This document shows, piece by piece, positions 33,754 through 43,944 of a DNA stretch of 64,000 nucleotides; positions within the stretch are counted from its first letter, which is position 1; each line of letters starts with the position of its first letter. The stretch covers positions 60,038-124,037 of the forward strand of contig JAPXFQ010002105.1 of the NCBI GenBank assembly GCA_028564705.1, given 5' to 3'. Source of the stretch: Apricaphanius iberus (lineage: Eukaryota > Chordata > Actinopteri > Cyprinodontiformes > Aphaniidae). The notes below the pieces were generated by a model that searched no databases, was not told the DNA's origin, and saw nothing but the letters and a program-made list of their open reading frames with translations. Made by a program: the position numbers and the translations under genes.

Positions 33754-35371
33754 CACTACCGTTCAAAAGTTTGGGATCACATTGAAATGTCCTTATTTTT
33801 GAAGGAAAAGCACTGTACTTTTCAATGAAGATAACTTTAAACTAGTCTTAACTTTAAAGAAACACACGCTATACATTGCTAATGTGGTAAATGACTATTC
33901 TAGCTGCAAATGTCTGGTTTTTGGTGCAATATCTACATAGGTGTATAGAGGCCCATTTCCAGCAACTATCACTCCAGTGTTCTAATGGTACAATGTGTTT
34001 GCTCATTGGCTCAGAAGGCTAATTGATGATTAGAAAACCCTTGTGCAATCATGTTCACACATCTGAAAACAGTTTAGCTCGGTACAGAAGCTACAAAACT
34101 GACCTTCCTTTGAGCAGATTGAGTTTCTGGAGCATCACATTTGTGGGGTCAATTAAACGCTCAAAATGGCCAGAAAAAGAGAACTTTCATCTGAAACTCG
34201 ACAGTCTATTCTTGTTCTTAGAAATGAAGGCTATTCCATGCGAGAAATTGCTAAGAAATTGAAGATTTCCTACAACGGTGTGTACTACTCCCTTCAGAGG
34301 ACAGCACAAACAGGCTCTAACCAGAGTAGAAAAAGAAGTGGGAGGCCGCGTTGCACAACTGAGCAAGAAGATAAGTACATTAGAGTCTCTAGTTTGAGAA
34401 ACAGACGCCTCACAGGTCCCCAACTGGCATCTTCATTAAATAGTACCCGCAAAACACCAGTGTCAACATCTACAGTGAAGAGGCGGCTGCGGGATTCTGG
34501 GCTTCAGGGCAGAGTGGCAAAGAAAAAGCCATATCTGAGACTGGCCAATAAAAGAAAAAGATTAAGATGGGCAAAAGAACACAGACATTGGACAGAGGAA
34601 GACTGGAAAAAAGTGCTGTGGACGGATGAATCCAAGTTTGAGGTGTTTGGATCACAAAGAAGAACGTTTGTGAGACGCAGAACAACTGAAAAGATGCTGG
34701 AAGAATGCCTGACGCCATCTGTTAAGCATGGTGGAGGTAATGTGATGGTCTGGGGTTGCTTTGGTGCTGGTAAGGTGGGAGATTTGTACAGGGTAAAAGG
34801 GATTCTGAATAAGGAAGGCTATCACTCCATTTTGCAACGCCATGCCATACCCAGTGGACAGCGCTTGATTGGAGCCAATTTCATCCTACAACAGGACAAT
34901 GACCCAAAACACACCTCGAAATTGTGCAAGAACTATTTAGAGAAGAAGCAGGCAGCTGGTATTCTATCGGTAATGGAGTGGCCAGCGCAGTCACCAGATT
35001 TGAACCCCGTTGAGCTGTTGTGGGAGCAGCTTGACCGTATGGTACGCAAGAAGTGCCCATCCAACCAATCCAAATTGTGGGAGCTGCTTCTAGAAGCGTG
35101 GGGTGCAATTTCTCTAGATTACCTCAACAAATTAACAGCTAGAATGCAAAAGGTCTGCAATGCTGTAATTGCTGCAAATGGAGGATTCTTTGATGAAAGC
35201 AAAGTTTGATGTAAAAACAATCTTGTTTCAAATAAAAATCATTATTTCTGACCTTGTCAATGTCTTGACTCTATTTTTTATTCATTTCACAACGTATGGT
35301 GGTGAATAAGAGTGACTTTTCATGGAAAACACAAAATTGTTTGGGTGACCCCAAACTTTTGAACGGTAGTG
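33754..35371 (+). mobile_element. Intruder-like (DD38E) Tc1/mariner transposon, apparently intact
   Basis: The ends CACTACCGTTCAAAAGTTTG at 33754 and its inverted partner ending at 35371 are flanked by TA (33752-33753 and 35372-35373). It is 1618 bp and carries one uninterrupted transposase. Removing it together with one TA closes the L1 ORF2 frame exactly. Confidence 0.93.
34166..35209 (+). CDS. Tc1/mariner DD38E transposase, intact 347 aa
   Basis: The N-terminal paired-like helix-turn-helix spans about residues 8-50 (RQSILVLRNEGYSMREIAKK). A GRPR motif at 59-62 links it to a second DNA-binding helix set ending near 115. The DDE_3 catalytic domain shows WTDESKF (Asp154), LQQDNDPKHT (Asp244) and SPDLNPVE (Glu283), with 38 residues between Asp244 and Glu283. 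That spacing defines the Intruder family rather than classic DD34E Tc1 or Sleeping Beauty. The length is normal for the group and there is no stop or frameshift. It would cut and paste the element at TA sites. Activity is not proven, but this is the only undamaged transposase in the window. Confidence 0.93.
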   Translation: MARKRELSSETRQSILVLRNEGYSMREIAKKLKISYNGVYYSLQRTAQTGSNQSRKRSGRPRCTTEQEDKYIRVSSLRNRRLTGPQLASSLNSTRKTPVSTSTVKRRLRDSGLQGRVAKKKPYLRLANKRKRLRWAKEHRHWTEEDWKKVLWTDESKFEVFGSQRRTFVRRRTTEKMLEECLTPSVKHGGGNVMVWGCFGAGKVGDLYRVKGILNKEGYHSILQRHAIPSGQRLIGANFILQQDNDPKHTSKLCKNYLEKKQAAGILSVMEWPAQSPDLNPVELLWEQLDRMVRKKCPSNQSKLWELLLEAWGAISLDYLNKLTARMQKVCNAVIAANGGFFDESKV

Positions 35372-37145
35372 TAGGTTTAGGAATTAATTTAATAAGTCCC
35401 TGACGAAGGGTAGGAGGTAATTCTCCTTTGTCTATGGCTTCTTCAAACAATGCTATTAAAAATGGAGCCAAACTTTCACTAAATGTTTTGTAAAATTCAT
35501 TTATCAAACCATCATTACCAGGAGACTTATTGTCTTTAAGGGAGCCAATACACCTTTGAATCTCTGCTAAACTGATCCTCTGGTCACAAGTTGACTTAAA
35601 TCCCTCGTCAATACCTCTAATATCTTTTTCAATATCTTTAATAAATAAGTCAATGTTATCCCCATTTTCAGTGTTAATAGTAGTATATAACTGTTGGTAG
35701 AAGTCAGCAACATGCCGAGATATAAGATTTTTGTCTTCACACATCTGGGCATCAATCCTAAGTTTAGAGAGGGAGGATAATTCATAATTCCTTTTTTCCA
35801 AATTAAAAAAATATTTTGAGCATTTTTCCCCTTGTTCTAGCCATTTTTTCCTTGACCTGATAAAGGCTCCTCTGGCTTTTTCTTCATAAATTTTGTCTAA
35901 TTCAAGTTGCAATGTTGTTAGTTCTCTAAGTTCTCTTTCAGAAGGATCTACTATTGTAGATAAATTCAAAATTTTTGCAATTATTTGTGTTTCCTTTTCT
36001 CTTTTATTTTTGGCAATTCTCTTTCCAGATATTATAGCTAAATTCCTAATTTCAAATTTCAATAATTCCCAACATTTTCCAAAATTATTTATTGCATTAG
36101 CTTGTTTCCAATATTTATTAATAATATTCTGTGTTTCTTTCTTAAATTGTTTATTTTGTAATAATGATTTATTTAGCTTCCAATAATCTTTACTGAAGTT
36201 ACATATGAAAGAAGTCATGTTGACCTTGATAATAACAGCATGGTGGTCAGTAAGAACTGCCGGCTCAATTAGAACTGAATCCACTTTGTTTTCAATGTCT
36301 GAGGAAATTAGCCAGAAGTCCAAACGAGATTGTTGAGATCTATCTTTATTTGACCACGTATATGCCTTTTTGTTTGGGTTCTTGTGTCTCCATATATCAA
36401 TGAGGTCCATTCTATTACAAGTATAATTTAAATCGCAAACACGATTTTTCTTTGGGGGCCACCTGTCCACAGCGTTATCCAAAACAGTATTGAAATCCCC
36501 ACCCCAGAGAATCTTGGCATCAGGGAATGATAATAGTAGCTGATTTATTTTGTCTTCTAATATAGAAAATAGAGTTTTGTTAGTTTGTTTATTGTTAGAT
36601 GCATATATATTAATAATGATAAATTTAAAGTGATCGATATCAACAAGAAGAATTACCCATCTGCCATTTTTGTCTGAAAGATACTTGATTATATTACCTT
36701 TAAATTTTCCCTGTAATATAGCTACTCCTGCCGATCTGTTACTACCAAATGAAAACCACACATTCTTTCCCCACTGACTCCTCCAAAATGAAACATCATT
36801 TTCTGTGGCATGGGTTTCCTGTATAAAATAAAAGTCAGCACCTTTGTTTTGACAGTATAAAAATAAACATTTTCTCTTTAGTAAGTCTTTGATACCCCTG
36901 GCATTTACAGTAAGAATAGAAATTGAAATTATGAACAGAAAAAAAAAAACCTAAAAAGAGAACTTTGAACAAATTTTAAGTTTTAGGTTTCTGAGTATTA
37001 ACTGAAACTGCAGGAATCACTGCACTTGTATATATCTACCATGCCATTACAAAAATTGTGTAATCCGTGAAACTAAGATATTTAGGATATAAACGTCTTA
37101 ATATAGGAGTATATCACCTTTCCACACCTCACTTTACCTGTCGCA

Positions 37146-37982
37146 TCATTTGATTTCTTTTCCATTCACATATGCCTTATCTCCTACAAAATAGGCCTTG
37201 TCCCCCTTCTTCCTAGCTGCTTCTACCATTGGCCAAAGACGACTGCGGGTGGCTTGATCAGTTGCGGTTAGATCCTCTTTGAAACGAAGTTGGTTGTTCT
37301 TTAGGTAGCTGTTTGTCTTGGAGCCTTTCCACAGCACATCCCTGGCCATTCTGGAGATGAACTTGATGATAACTGGGCGCGGGGGCTGGTCTTGTCCTCC
37401 TTCCTTGGGTCTCCCGATTCTGTGAGCTACATCCACCGCTGCAACAACCATGTCAGCCTCCTCTGTAGGTAGCACTGCTCGACAAATATCCCGACCTTGG
37501 AATTTGATGTGAGTGTCCCCTTTCTCAGGAACACCATGCAGACGGAGATTGTGTCGTCGACTGTAGCGATCAGACTCGTTCATCTTATGTTCCATCTCGT
37601 TGACTTTCTTCTGGAGCAGATCACACTTGTTTTTAAGACCTACATTTTGTTTTTTTAGATCAACGACTTCTTGGTGGCAGAAATCCAGGGATTTTTTCAA
37701 CCCATCAATTTGTACTGTGTTATAATGAACGGCTTGATCGGTTTTATCCGCCCTTTCATTTATCTTCTCGATGACAGCCGAGATTATTGTGTTTTGTAGC
37801 TCGTACAGTGACGGTTCATCTTGTGAGTCAGGCCGATCTCCCTTGCTTTTTTTAGCTGTTCGTTTCTCTGGAGTGTTTGGAGATGAAATACATTTTTCCC
37901 CATAATTACTTGTACAGGCATAAGAATGCATCTCTTGGATGTTACGCTTTTCCGTGATAGGAGCACACGTTGTAGTTTCCAT
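37146..37982 (-). CDS. L1 ORF1 protein (intact, 278 aa)
   Basis: An uninterrupted frame begins METTTCAPITEKRNIQEM. It has a Lys/Ser-rich N-terminus, a heptad-rich coiled coil at about residues 70-140 (ending NEMEHKMNESDRYSRRHNLR) and an RRM/Transposase_22-type domain with LRLHGVPEK, AHRIGRPKE and PVIIKFISR. L1 ORF1 proteins trimerise and bind LINE RNA as chaperones. The stop lies about 215 bp before ORF2 becomes recognisable. This ORF has no visible lesion, in contrast to ORF2. Confidence 0.87.
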   Translation of the reverse strand: METTTCAPITEKRNIQEMHSYACTSNYGEKCISSPNTPEKRTAKKSKGDRPDSQDEPSLYELQNTIISAVIEKINERADKTDQAVHYNTVQIDGLKKSLDFCHQEVVDLKKQNVGLKNKCDLLQKKVNEMEHKMNESDRYSRRHNLRLHGVPEKGDTHIKFQGRDICRAVLPTEEADMVVAAVDVAHRIGRPKEGGQDQPPRPVIIKFISRMARDVLWKGSKTNSYLKNNQLRFKEDLTATDQATRSRLWPMVEAARKKGDKAYFVGDKAYVNGKEIK

Positions 37983-38243
37983 GTTACACAGTTTCGTTTT
38001 ATCAGTATACCTGGTTAGCTTGCGGCTAATGCTGTATATTCACGTCGCTCTGTTGTACTTCAGGTGCGGGTTGAAACAGAGATAAGGTATTTTATGACAG
38101 TTCTCTTAATCTTCTGAAAGTATTATCTCACCTTGAATGGCAATTAAAGAAGTTCAAAAGAAAGTTTGTGCAGTAATTCCCACAGAAAATGTCTGAGGCG
38201 TTAATGTACGTGTGGTCCTGTCGCCATCTTGGCCAGCTCCCCC

Positions 38244-38380
38244 TTCGGAAGAGGTTGTTGTACTCACATGCGCGCGTCTTTTTCCTTTCGGCCATTTTCG
38301 TTATTTTACGTGAGGTGGGCCGGGCGACTTGTATTGATGGCGTCTTGTGGCGCAAGGGATTGTGGGATGGCAAATAGCTC
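38244..38380. promoter_or_regulatory. GC-rich promoter-like segment next to L1 5' end
   Basis: It contains CATGCGCGCG, GGCCATTTTCG and CGCAAGGGATTGTGGGATGG (reverse complement resembling the ZNF143/THAP11-type CCCACAATCCCTTGCG). It may be the outer 5' UTR of the L1, or displaced host promoter sequence. I cannot decide between them. Confidence 0.35.
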
Positions 38381-38589
38381 CTAATCGCCAGTTAGTTAGC
38401 ATCAGAGGTCCCTATGCTAAAGTGGCTATGATAGTTAGCATACTGGCCACTTTCCCTAACTCCTTCCTAACTGGAAGCCCAATTCGGATGCATCTTATCA
38501 TGGCGGACGCTGACGCACATCTGGTTTGGCATAAGACCTCTTACCAATTTATAGTTACGGATGCAGTCTAGGCCTCTGGTCCTCTTCAC

Positions 38590-39702
38590 TTCTCCCTTTC
38601 CTGTTTTTCTTCTTCTTGTGAATTTAATTGGCGGTTGGCAAACAACTGAATGGTGCATTACTGCCACCATCTAGTGTGGCGTGTTGCCTGGAACAACGCA
38701 AAAAAACTAAAAAACAAAAATCTTCTCAAACATTCTACTCTCTTACTGAAATAAGAACCGATAAATATCACTTTTTGCATCGATTTGCAATAATTCTTTG
38801 ATGTTTAGTTTCATTTTCATCTTATTAAGGTTTTGGATCAATTTCCTTCTTTCTATCTGATACTTCTATGTAATGTAATATGACATGATCTATATGTTCC
38901 TCTTCTTAACAGTAATCACATTTTTCTGTATGATGTTTCCCTATTATGAATAGTGTATTGTTTTAACCAGTATGTCCAAATCTCAATCTAGATATTGCCT
39001 CCTCTCTCCTACTCCTTCCAGTGCATCTCATTTCTCCAACTCTCCTTTGAAGTTTATATAACCATCGTCCCTTCCAGTCTTCCTCCACGTGTTTTTGCCA
39101 TCTTTTTTTCCATTTCTTGCTTTATGATGCTCTTTATCTCTGACTGACAGAGGTTGATATCTAAAGCATACTAATCCTTGTTCTTCCTTTCTAACAAAGT
39201 GAAATTTACTAATGCATCTGGGAGTATTGATGGTGGTATACCAGGCAATGGTACAATTTGATTGATGCTTAACTGATCCAGTTTAAGTTCTACTATTCTT
39301 TTAGTCACTGTCCATCCAAAACTTTGTTTCCTTCCTTTCTTTCTCCCAGCAAGGTTTTAGAGTTGTGTTGGATGATGCTGTCCTTGACCCTGTAAATGTG
39401 TGCAATAACTAAGAGATAGCTTCTCTCTTCTAATTTCTAGTGGAATGTCAACCATTTCCACCTGTAAAGCTACTGTAAGGGTTGTTTTAAATGCTTATGT
39501 ACAGAGTCTCAGTGCCTGATTTTGAATATAATTACATTTTAAAGAGTTGTATCTGCTGCTGAACTGTAATGCTACACACGCATAATCTAACAGCGACCTA
39601 ATCACCCCATTGTATATAGACTTAAAAGATTTCCTATATGCATCCAAATCACTACCAATTAAACCTGATTATATATCCACTATACTCTGAATGTTTACAC
39701 CC
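38590..39702 (-). mobile_element. LINE RT-RNase H region, distal part
   Basis: A long AC-poor stretch that on the minus strand continues the RT fragment at 41138-41400. It has the phrases CAATCTAGATATTGCCTCC, CATTGTATATAGAC and TACACACGCATAATC that are typical of one fish non-LTR family. Frames are broken throughout. The clade is not assigned. Confidence 0.45.
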
Positions 39703-41130
39703 TAGGGGTGGGCGGTATGGCAAACTTTTCATATCACGGTATTTTAAAAAAAAACATATCGGTATTACGCTAATTCACTGTATTTTTTTTTCCATACAAG
39801 ACTGTTCATATCCACATTATCTTATAAGAATGAATATTATAAAAATGTGCTTTAAATAGCGCATTTTACTTAGCCTGACGTAGCCATACTCAATTCTAAT
39901 CACAATGTGAGTCTGATACTGCTCCATTGGGCTGCGATTATGGGGCGTGTTGTAACCGAACCAGGAAAAAAATACCTCTGCACTCAATTGGATGGACCTA
40001 TAACCACTCAGAGTAACGGAATTGTGTGACGTTGCTCTGGAGAGCAACGGACGTCATCTGTTCCTCTGTTAGCATTCCTCTTTTAAAATGAATGCGCTGT
40101 CGATATCTTCTAGAACAAAGTCGATGGCAGGATCTACACATCTCAGTTCTCCAGCGGCAGTCATCATCGTTGTAAACAAATATAACCCAGGCACTCTTTG
40201 GTGACATGGTTGATTACGTTACTGTTATTCACCTGTCAATCATCGTAAGCCCGATTTGATTGGTCAGACCATATCTTGTTCCGGCTAATTGCTCCTCAAT
40301 GGATGAATGCCAGACCGAACTTTCAGACCATGTTGTGGACGGGAGTCGCGGGACTACGTTAGGCTGGCACCCAGGCTACATTTTACTGCCATATGGACTG
40401 CATCATGTTGTTATTTCCAGACACAGGTGAATGATATGAAAATAATTTAAATGATTATGATTCTAGTAGTCATTCTCGATGTTTTAAGGCTTTTTAGATC
40501 TCACGTTGGCGCAAGCAACAAATGGCATCTTCTAATTGCTTTGCATTAAGTACTGAAGAATCTCGCTAGGGGGCAGAGTACAGACTCGGATCGGATTTTG
40601 CCAAAGAAGAAGTAAAATAAACACGCCGACCGTAGGTGATTATTAGGTGGTTAATATACAGATAACAGATAAAAAGATGGCAGAAGTATCATAGATACCG
40701 CTATTAATTATTTCTTTCCTACTGGTTTTGCCGGCATTGACTGGGTTTACCTACAGACTGTCAAATAGCGCTCAACACTCCCCCCTACTGGTTACTCCTA
40801 ATAGCGTTTGATCAAAGTATGCTGTTCGGTTCTCGTCTGACATTTTAAAGCCGCTAAACTTTTTAAACTGTAGACGAGGCTCCTCATTTTTGGAAATACT
40901 TCATCAGAGTTGTGTGCTTCGCTCCTGTCAGCAGCTGTACTTAGTTAAAAAGGTTATTTTCTACACTGAGGTGAAGAGCGTGTAGCAGTGAAATCACACC
41001 TGGCTGAAACACTTCCCCATATTAAACGTTCCGGAAGTTGTTTGAGCTATTCACCAGTATAGGGGTATATTAAAAAATCATATCGTAACGAAAATAAACA
41101 CTGGTTTTCGGTAGGAACCGGTATACCGCC
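39703..41130. mobile_element. hAT-like element inserted in the LINE
   Basis: The left end TAGGGGTGGGCGGTATGGC and the reverse-complemented right end CTATGCCTGGGCGGTATACC are inverted. The flanks share TACACCC (one mismatch in 8). The right half keeps the ACCGGTATACCGCCC text typical of fish hAT MITEs. It contains another MITE at 39890-40380 and no transposase. Confidence 0.6.
39890..40380. mobile_element. MITE nested in the hAT-like element
   Basis: AGCCTGACGTAGCCATACTC at the left faces GCTGGCACCCAGGCTAC at the right. A 130-bp part of it (GATTGGTCAGACCA to TTAGGCTGGCACCCAGG) recurs at 41345-41465. Confidence 0.5.
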
Positions 41131-41137
41131 CAGGCAT

Positions 41138-41400
41138 AGTACACCCCATGTTATCCTTTCATCAAACCATAATCCCAGAACTTACATTTAAGTACTCTTT
41201 TTAACTCTTGGCCATAAAGCTTAAGTTTGACTTCCTCGCCAACTCTTCTACTTGTAAATAACATTGTCTTGGTTTTATTCACTGAAAATTTAAAACCCAA
41301 TTTAAATGACCACTCTTCAACTTTTCCAATTGCTCCTTGTAGTTTCTTTGATTGGTCTGACCAGATCTTGCTTGGGCAAAATTGCTCCACAATGGAGGAA
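41138..41400 (-). mobile_element. LINE RT fragment, proximal part
   Basis: It reads WSFKLGFKFSVNKTKTMLFT and LYGQELKRVLKCKF, the segment just after the RT catalytic box. With the hAT-like insert removed it joins the distal part at 39702. Confidence 0.65.
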
Positions 41401-41815
41401 TGACAGACCGAACTTCCAGACCATGCTGTGGGCGGGACTAAGTTTGGCTGGCACCCAGCCGAACTCTAGAGTTTTCCCTCTCTTCCATATTGCTCCATAA
41501 TCTGCTTGCCTTTCCTGTTATAGCTGGGTTCTCTTCTCTTGTGGAGCCAAAATGTGGATTATAGCCACCCAATGACTGCGTGTGACCCAACAAGACTAAT
41601 GGAAATCAGTTCAAACTAGAAATGGTTGTCAAATTTAAAAACAATACTATTAAACTGAAAACCAGAATTTTCTCCCTGCTTATTCTTTCTGAATAGTTTG
41701 AAGGTTTTGTCTCTATTCAAACCTGTGTTTGCTTTCAAAGACTTTTGAGGAATTCAGTGAATGTTACTATGTTGTCAGAAAAATGGAATAATTTCCACCT
41801 TCACTACCATTTCAG

Positions 41816-41983
41816 AGAGGCAAGTCCTACATCATGGCCCCAGCACGTCGCTGCGGCCGCCTGATGGAGAGCTGCTCCACACACTTGCTTTGCTGCGACC
41901 CCTGTGCCTCCTGTCGCTGCCGGCTCTTTAACACCATCTGTCACTGCTGGAGAATTAATCCCCTGTGCTTGAAGAGGACCTAG
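41816..41983 (+). CDS. agrp2: Agouti/AgRP-family terminal exon (probable agrp2)
   Basis: The exon follows a pyrimidine-rich acceptor (CACTACCATTTCAG). It encodes 55 residues and a TAG stop. A short basic stretch (RGKSYIMAPARR) leads into ten cysteines spaced C-x6-C-x5-CC-x2-C-x2-C-x1-C-x6-C-x1-C-x6-C, with the family core CCDPCASC. This is the inhibitor-knot domain of agouti and agouti-related peptides, secreted antagonists or inverse agonists of melanocortin receptors. The receptor loop reads C-R-L-F-N-T-I-C rather than the usual RFF. The CHCWR segment and a C-terminal tail after the last Cys are what I expect of fish AgRP2, but assignment among agrp2, asip2 and agrp1 is not secure. Upstream exons (signal peptide, pro-region) were not found. 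AATAAA lies at 42120-42125. Confidence 0.8.
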   Translation, partial: RGKSYIMAPARRCGRLMESCSTHLLCCDPCASCRCRLFNTICHCWRINPLCLKRT

Positions 41984-43150
41984 TGGGAGTGCACACAGAC
42001 ATGTTTGTATTTTACAGCGGATCCCATTGTAAAATACAAACGTGAGAGCTTGGAGTTTTCTATATTTCTGCTTAAATGTGACTCAAAACATCATCAAGAG
42101 GCAGAGTGCTGTAGCTGTGAATAAAATGGTGAAGCTGTGCAAAGACAGGGAATGTTCCTGAGAGATAGAAATTCCTGATTAAGAAATCTTGCATAGAAGT
42201 GAAAAGCTGCTATCTGTCATCATATGCAGTATTAATAGAATGAATAAGATGCAACACTTTGGCCTGCTACATCTCCAAAAAGTCTACAATCTTGCCTGTA
42301 TGTCCAATAGAATAAGCACATTATGACAGTTCATTAACAACTTTAATGCTGTCTGTTAGATTACATCAGTGTTCCAGCAGTGTCTTGCAGACATGGGCCA
42401 GTTTAATGTCAAAATAAACTGGGATTATCCTAAAACAGGGATTGGGTGTAGTGTGAGCAGAGGCCACAGGAAAGTATTCAGACATTCAAATAGTATTGGC
42501 TTATATCTTTCTAGGCAATAACATCTTAACTGTGACTGATTTTTAAGTTTCGCTGCTTTTAAATATTTCTATATTCTCAACTGTCACTCATAGGGAGATC
42601 CTCAAGAGTTACTGTAAAACGTTTCCTACAAAACCTCACAGCAGTGGTAGTGAGGAAAAAATATTTTCATGTACATGACTATTCTTAATCGCTTGCACTT
42701 AATTATTTGTGTGTGGTTTTATGAATTGAAATGACTATATTTTTACTATCTAATAAACATGCTCTATCTGATGATGTTCTAGAATTTCTTTCAGCTGAAA
42801 TGTCCAAGAATGTTTAATTAAAAATTATTATTGAAAAATATTTATGTATAAAGAATCTGGAAGTCCTTACATGTTTCTTCTTGATGTCATGTTTAAATGT
42901 TTCAGATAATCAAACACATTTTTAAATAAGACAAGGATAACCTTACTTAAAGGTTCTGAGTTACATACTTAATGCTCTTATCAAAGAAATTCAACAGCAG
43001 ATGAGAAGCAAAGTCAATTACACCTGTTTGGAAAGGGTTACAATATTTTTTCTAAGGCTTTGGGACTATCAGTGGGGGTTCTAGAAGAGGTTGGGGCTAG
43101 CGTTTTTTTAATTAAATTTTTCATCTTCTCAGTACATTCCATGTTAAGGA
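41984..43150. other. 3' flank of the agouti exon; no further gene
   Basis: AATAAA at 42120-42125 is a plausible poly(A) signal for the agouti-family transcript. Beyond it I see only AT-rich spacer. A hairpin-like CCCATTGTAAAATACAAAC with a preceding TTTGTATTTTACAG lies near 42005-42040. Confidence 0.4.
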
Positions 43151-43250
43151 AAGCCACCACATTCTCCACTTGGTCCAGTCACCCCACATACTTTGTCAGC
43201 GTCAAGCAACACTCACAACGCATCTAGGTTGACGCATATACTTTTTTAAG

Positions 43251-43940
43251 ATGAAGCTTGCAAAGCTTAGAACGCAGGTAATGCTTGAAACATTGACACA
43301 GCCAATGCACACTAAGCACCGCAGGGTCTCTGAAAAGATTTTGACAATAATAAATCAACATCAAAAACCTATAAAGCTAATTTTACATGCTGGATCTACA
43401 GACACAGGCAAAAGACAGTCAGAGATACTGAAACGGGATATCTCTGATTTACTAGATTGCCTACAGGGGCTTGACATTCCAATCTTTGTCAGTGGGCCCC
43501 TCTCAACAGGATTGGATGAGGCCTTTTCCAGGTTGTGTATGTGACACATGTCCTTAAATAACACCTGTGCTGATCGATCAATGAGATTTATCAACAATTT
43601 AAAAATATTCTGTGGAGCCAAACACCTTTTCACACAAAACCAGCGTTATCTGAACAAAAGTGGACAAAAGACTTCTGATCTCCAATCTGCTCAGCTATAT
43701 AAATCAAAGAGCCCTAAATGTTCCAAAACACGGACAGAGCAGAACAATTCAAAACGAAGACATTGCCTCACCAGCTCAAGGACGGAGTACAGTGAGACAA
43801 ACTCAACCACCCAGAGATATACAAGCAGAGACAACTCAACCAGGACAAAAGGTATTCACACCAGCCAAAGCTGTAAGCAGAGCAGCACGATCAAGCAGAG
43901 ATGTACAGCATTTACCCCATTCACTTGGCTCTACACCAAA
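43251..43940 (+). pseudogene. LINE ORF1 fragment with SGNH-esterase-like domain
   Basis: The frame KPIKLILHAGSTDTGKRQSE, then IFVSGPLSTG, then after a frameshift RFINNLKIFCGAKHLFTQNQ and YLNKSG follows the order of the SGNH/GDSL hydrolase blocks (GxND, GP, DGxHxN) found in ORF1 of some CR1/L2 LINEs. The block-II Asn-Asp is reduced to ST-D and block V has lost its DGLH His. It is dead at the protein level. It abuts a minus-strand LINE tail at 43945. Confidence 0.6.
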
Positions 43941-43944
43941 TGCC

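Larger units (their letters stand above)
31635..36929 (-). pseudogene. L1 ORF2 (endonuclease-RT), interrupted
   Basis: The apurinic-type endonuclease is complete: QETHA near 36815, GGDFNTVLD, SRLDFWLISS and LTDHHAV. RT begins with NKSPGNDGLINEFYKTF and is cut at LIPKP by the transposon 33754-35371. It resumes as KDRLCIENWRPISLLNNDAK in the same frame, then SGFMPGRN, FVDFYKAF and GIRQGCPLSPFLFL. Three in-frame stop codons remain (33230, about 32785 and about 32009), the first only three codons before the catalytic LADD box. No frameshift was found. The start codon is not an obvious ATG. Confidence 0.87.
31424..38243 (-). mobile_element. L1-type LINE, near complete, split by a Tc1 element
   Basis: Read on the minus strand it begins with GGGGGAGCTGGCCAAGATGG at about 38243, strongly reminiscent of vertebrate L1 5' ends with a YY1 core. 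It then has ORF1 (37982-37146), ORF2 (about 36929-31635), a 3' UTR and a long A tail (T run at 31424-31452). Without the Intruder-like insert it is about 5.2 kb. No convincing target-site duplication was found. Confidence 0.85.

Noticed and set aside
31402..38232. CGCCATCTTGG at 31404 and 38221 as the L1 target-site duplication
   Set aside because: The left copy is separated from the poly-T tract by about 9 bp, and the right copy lies inside the likely L1 5' end. A shared YY1-type motif explains both.
41306..41500. ORF MTTLQLFQLLLVVSLIG as the agouti signal-peptide exon
   Set aside because: It is the antisense of LINE RT text plus a MITE fragment, so the hydrophobic run is coincidental.
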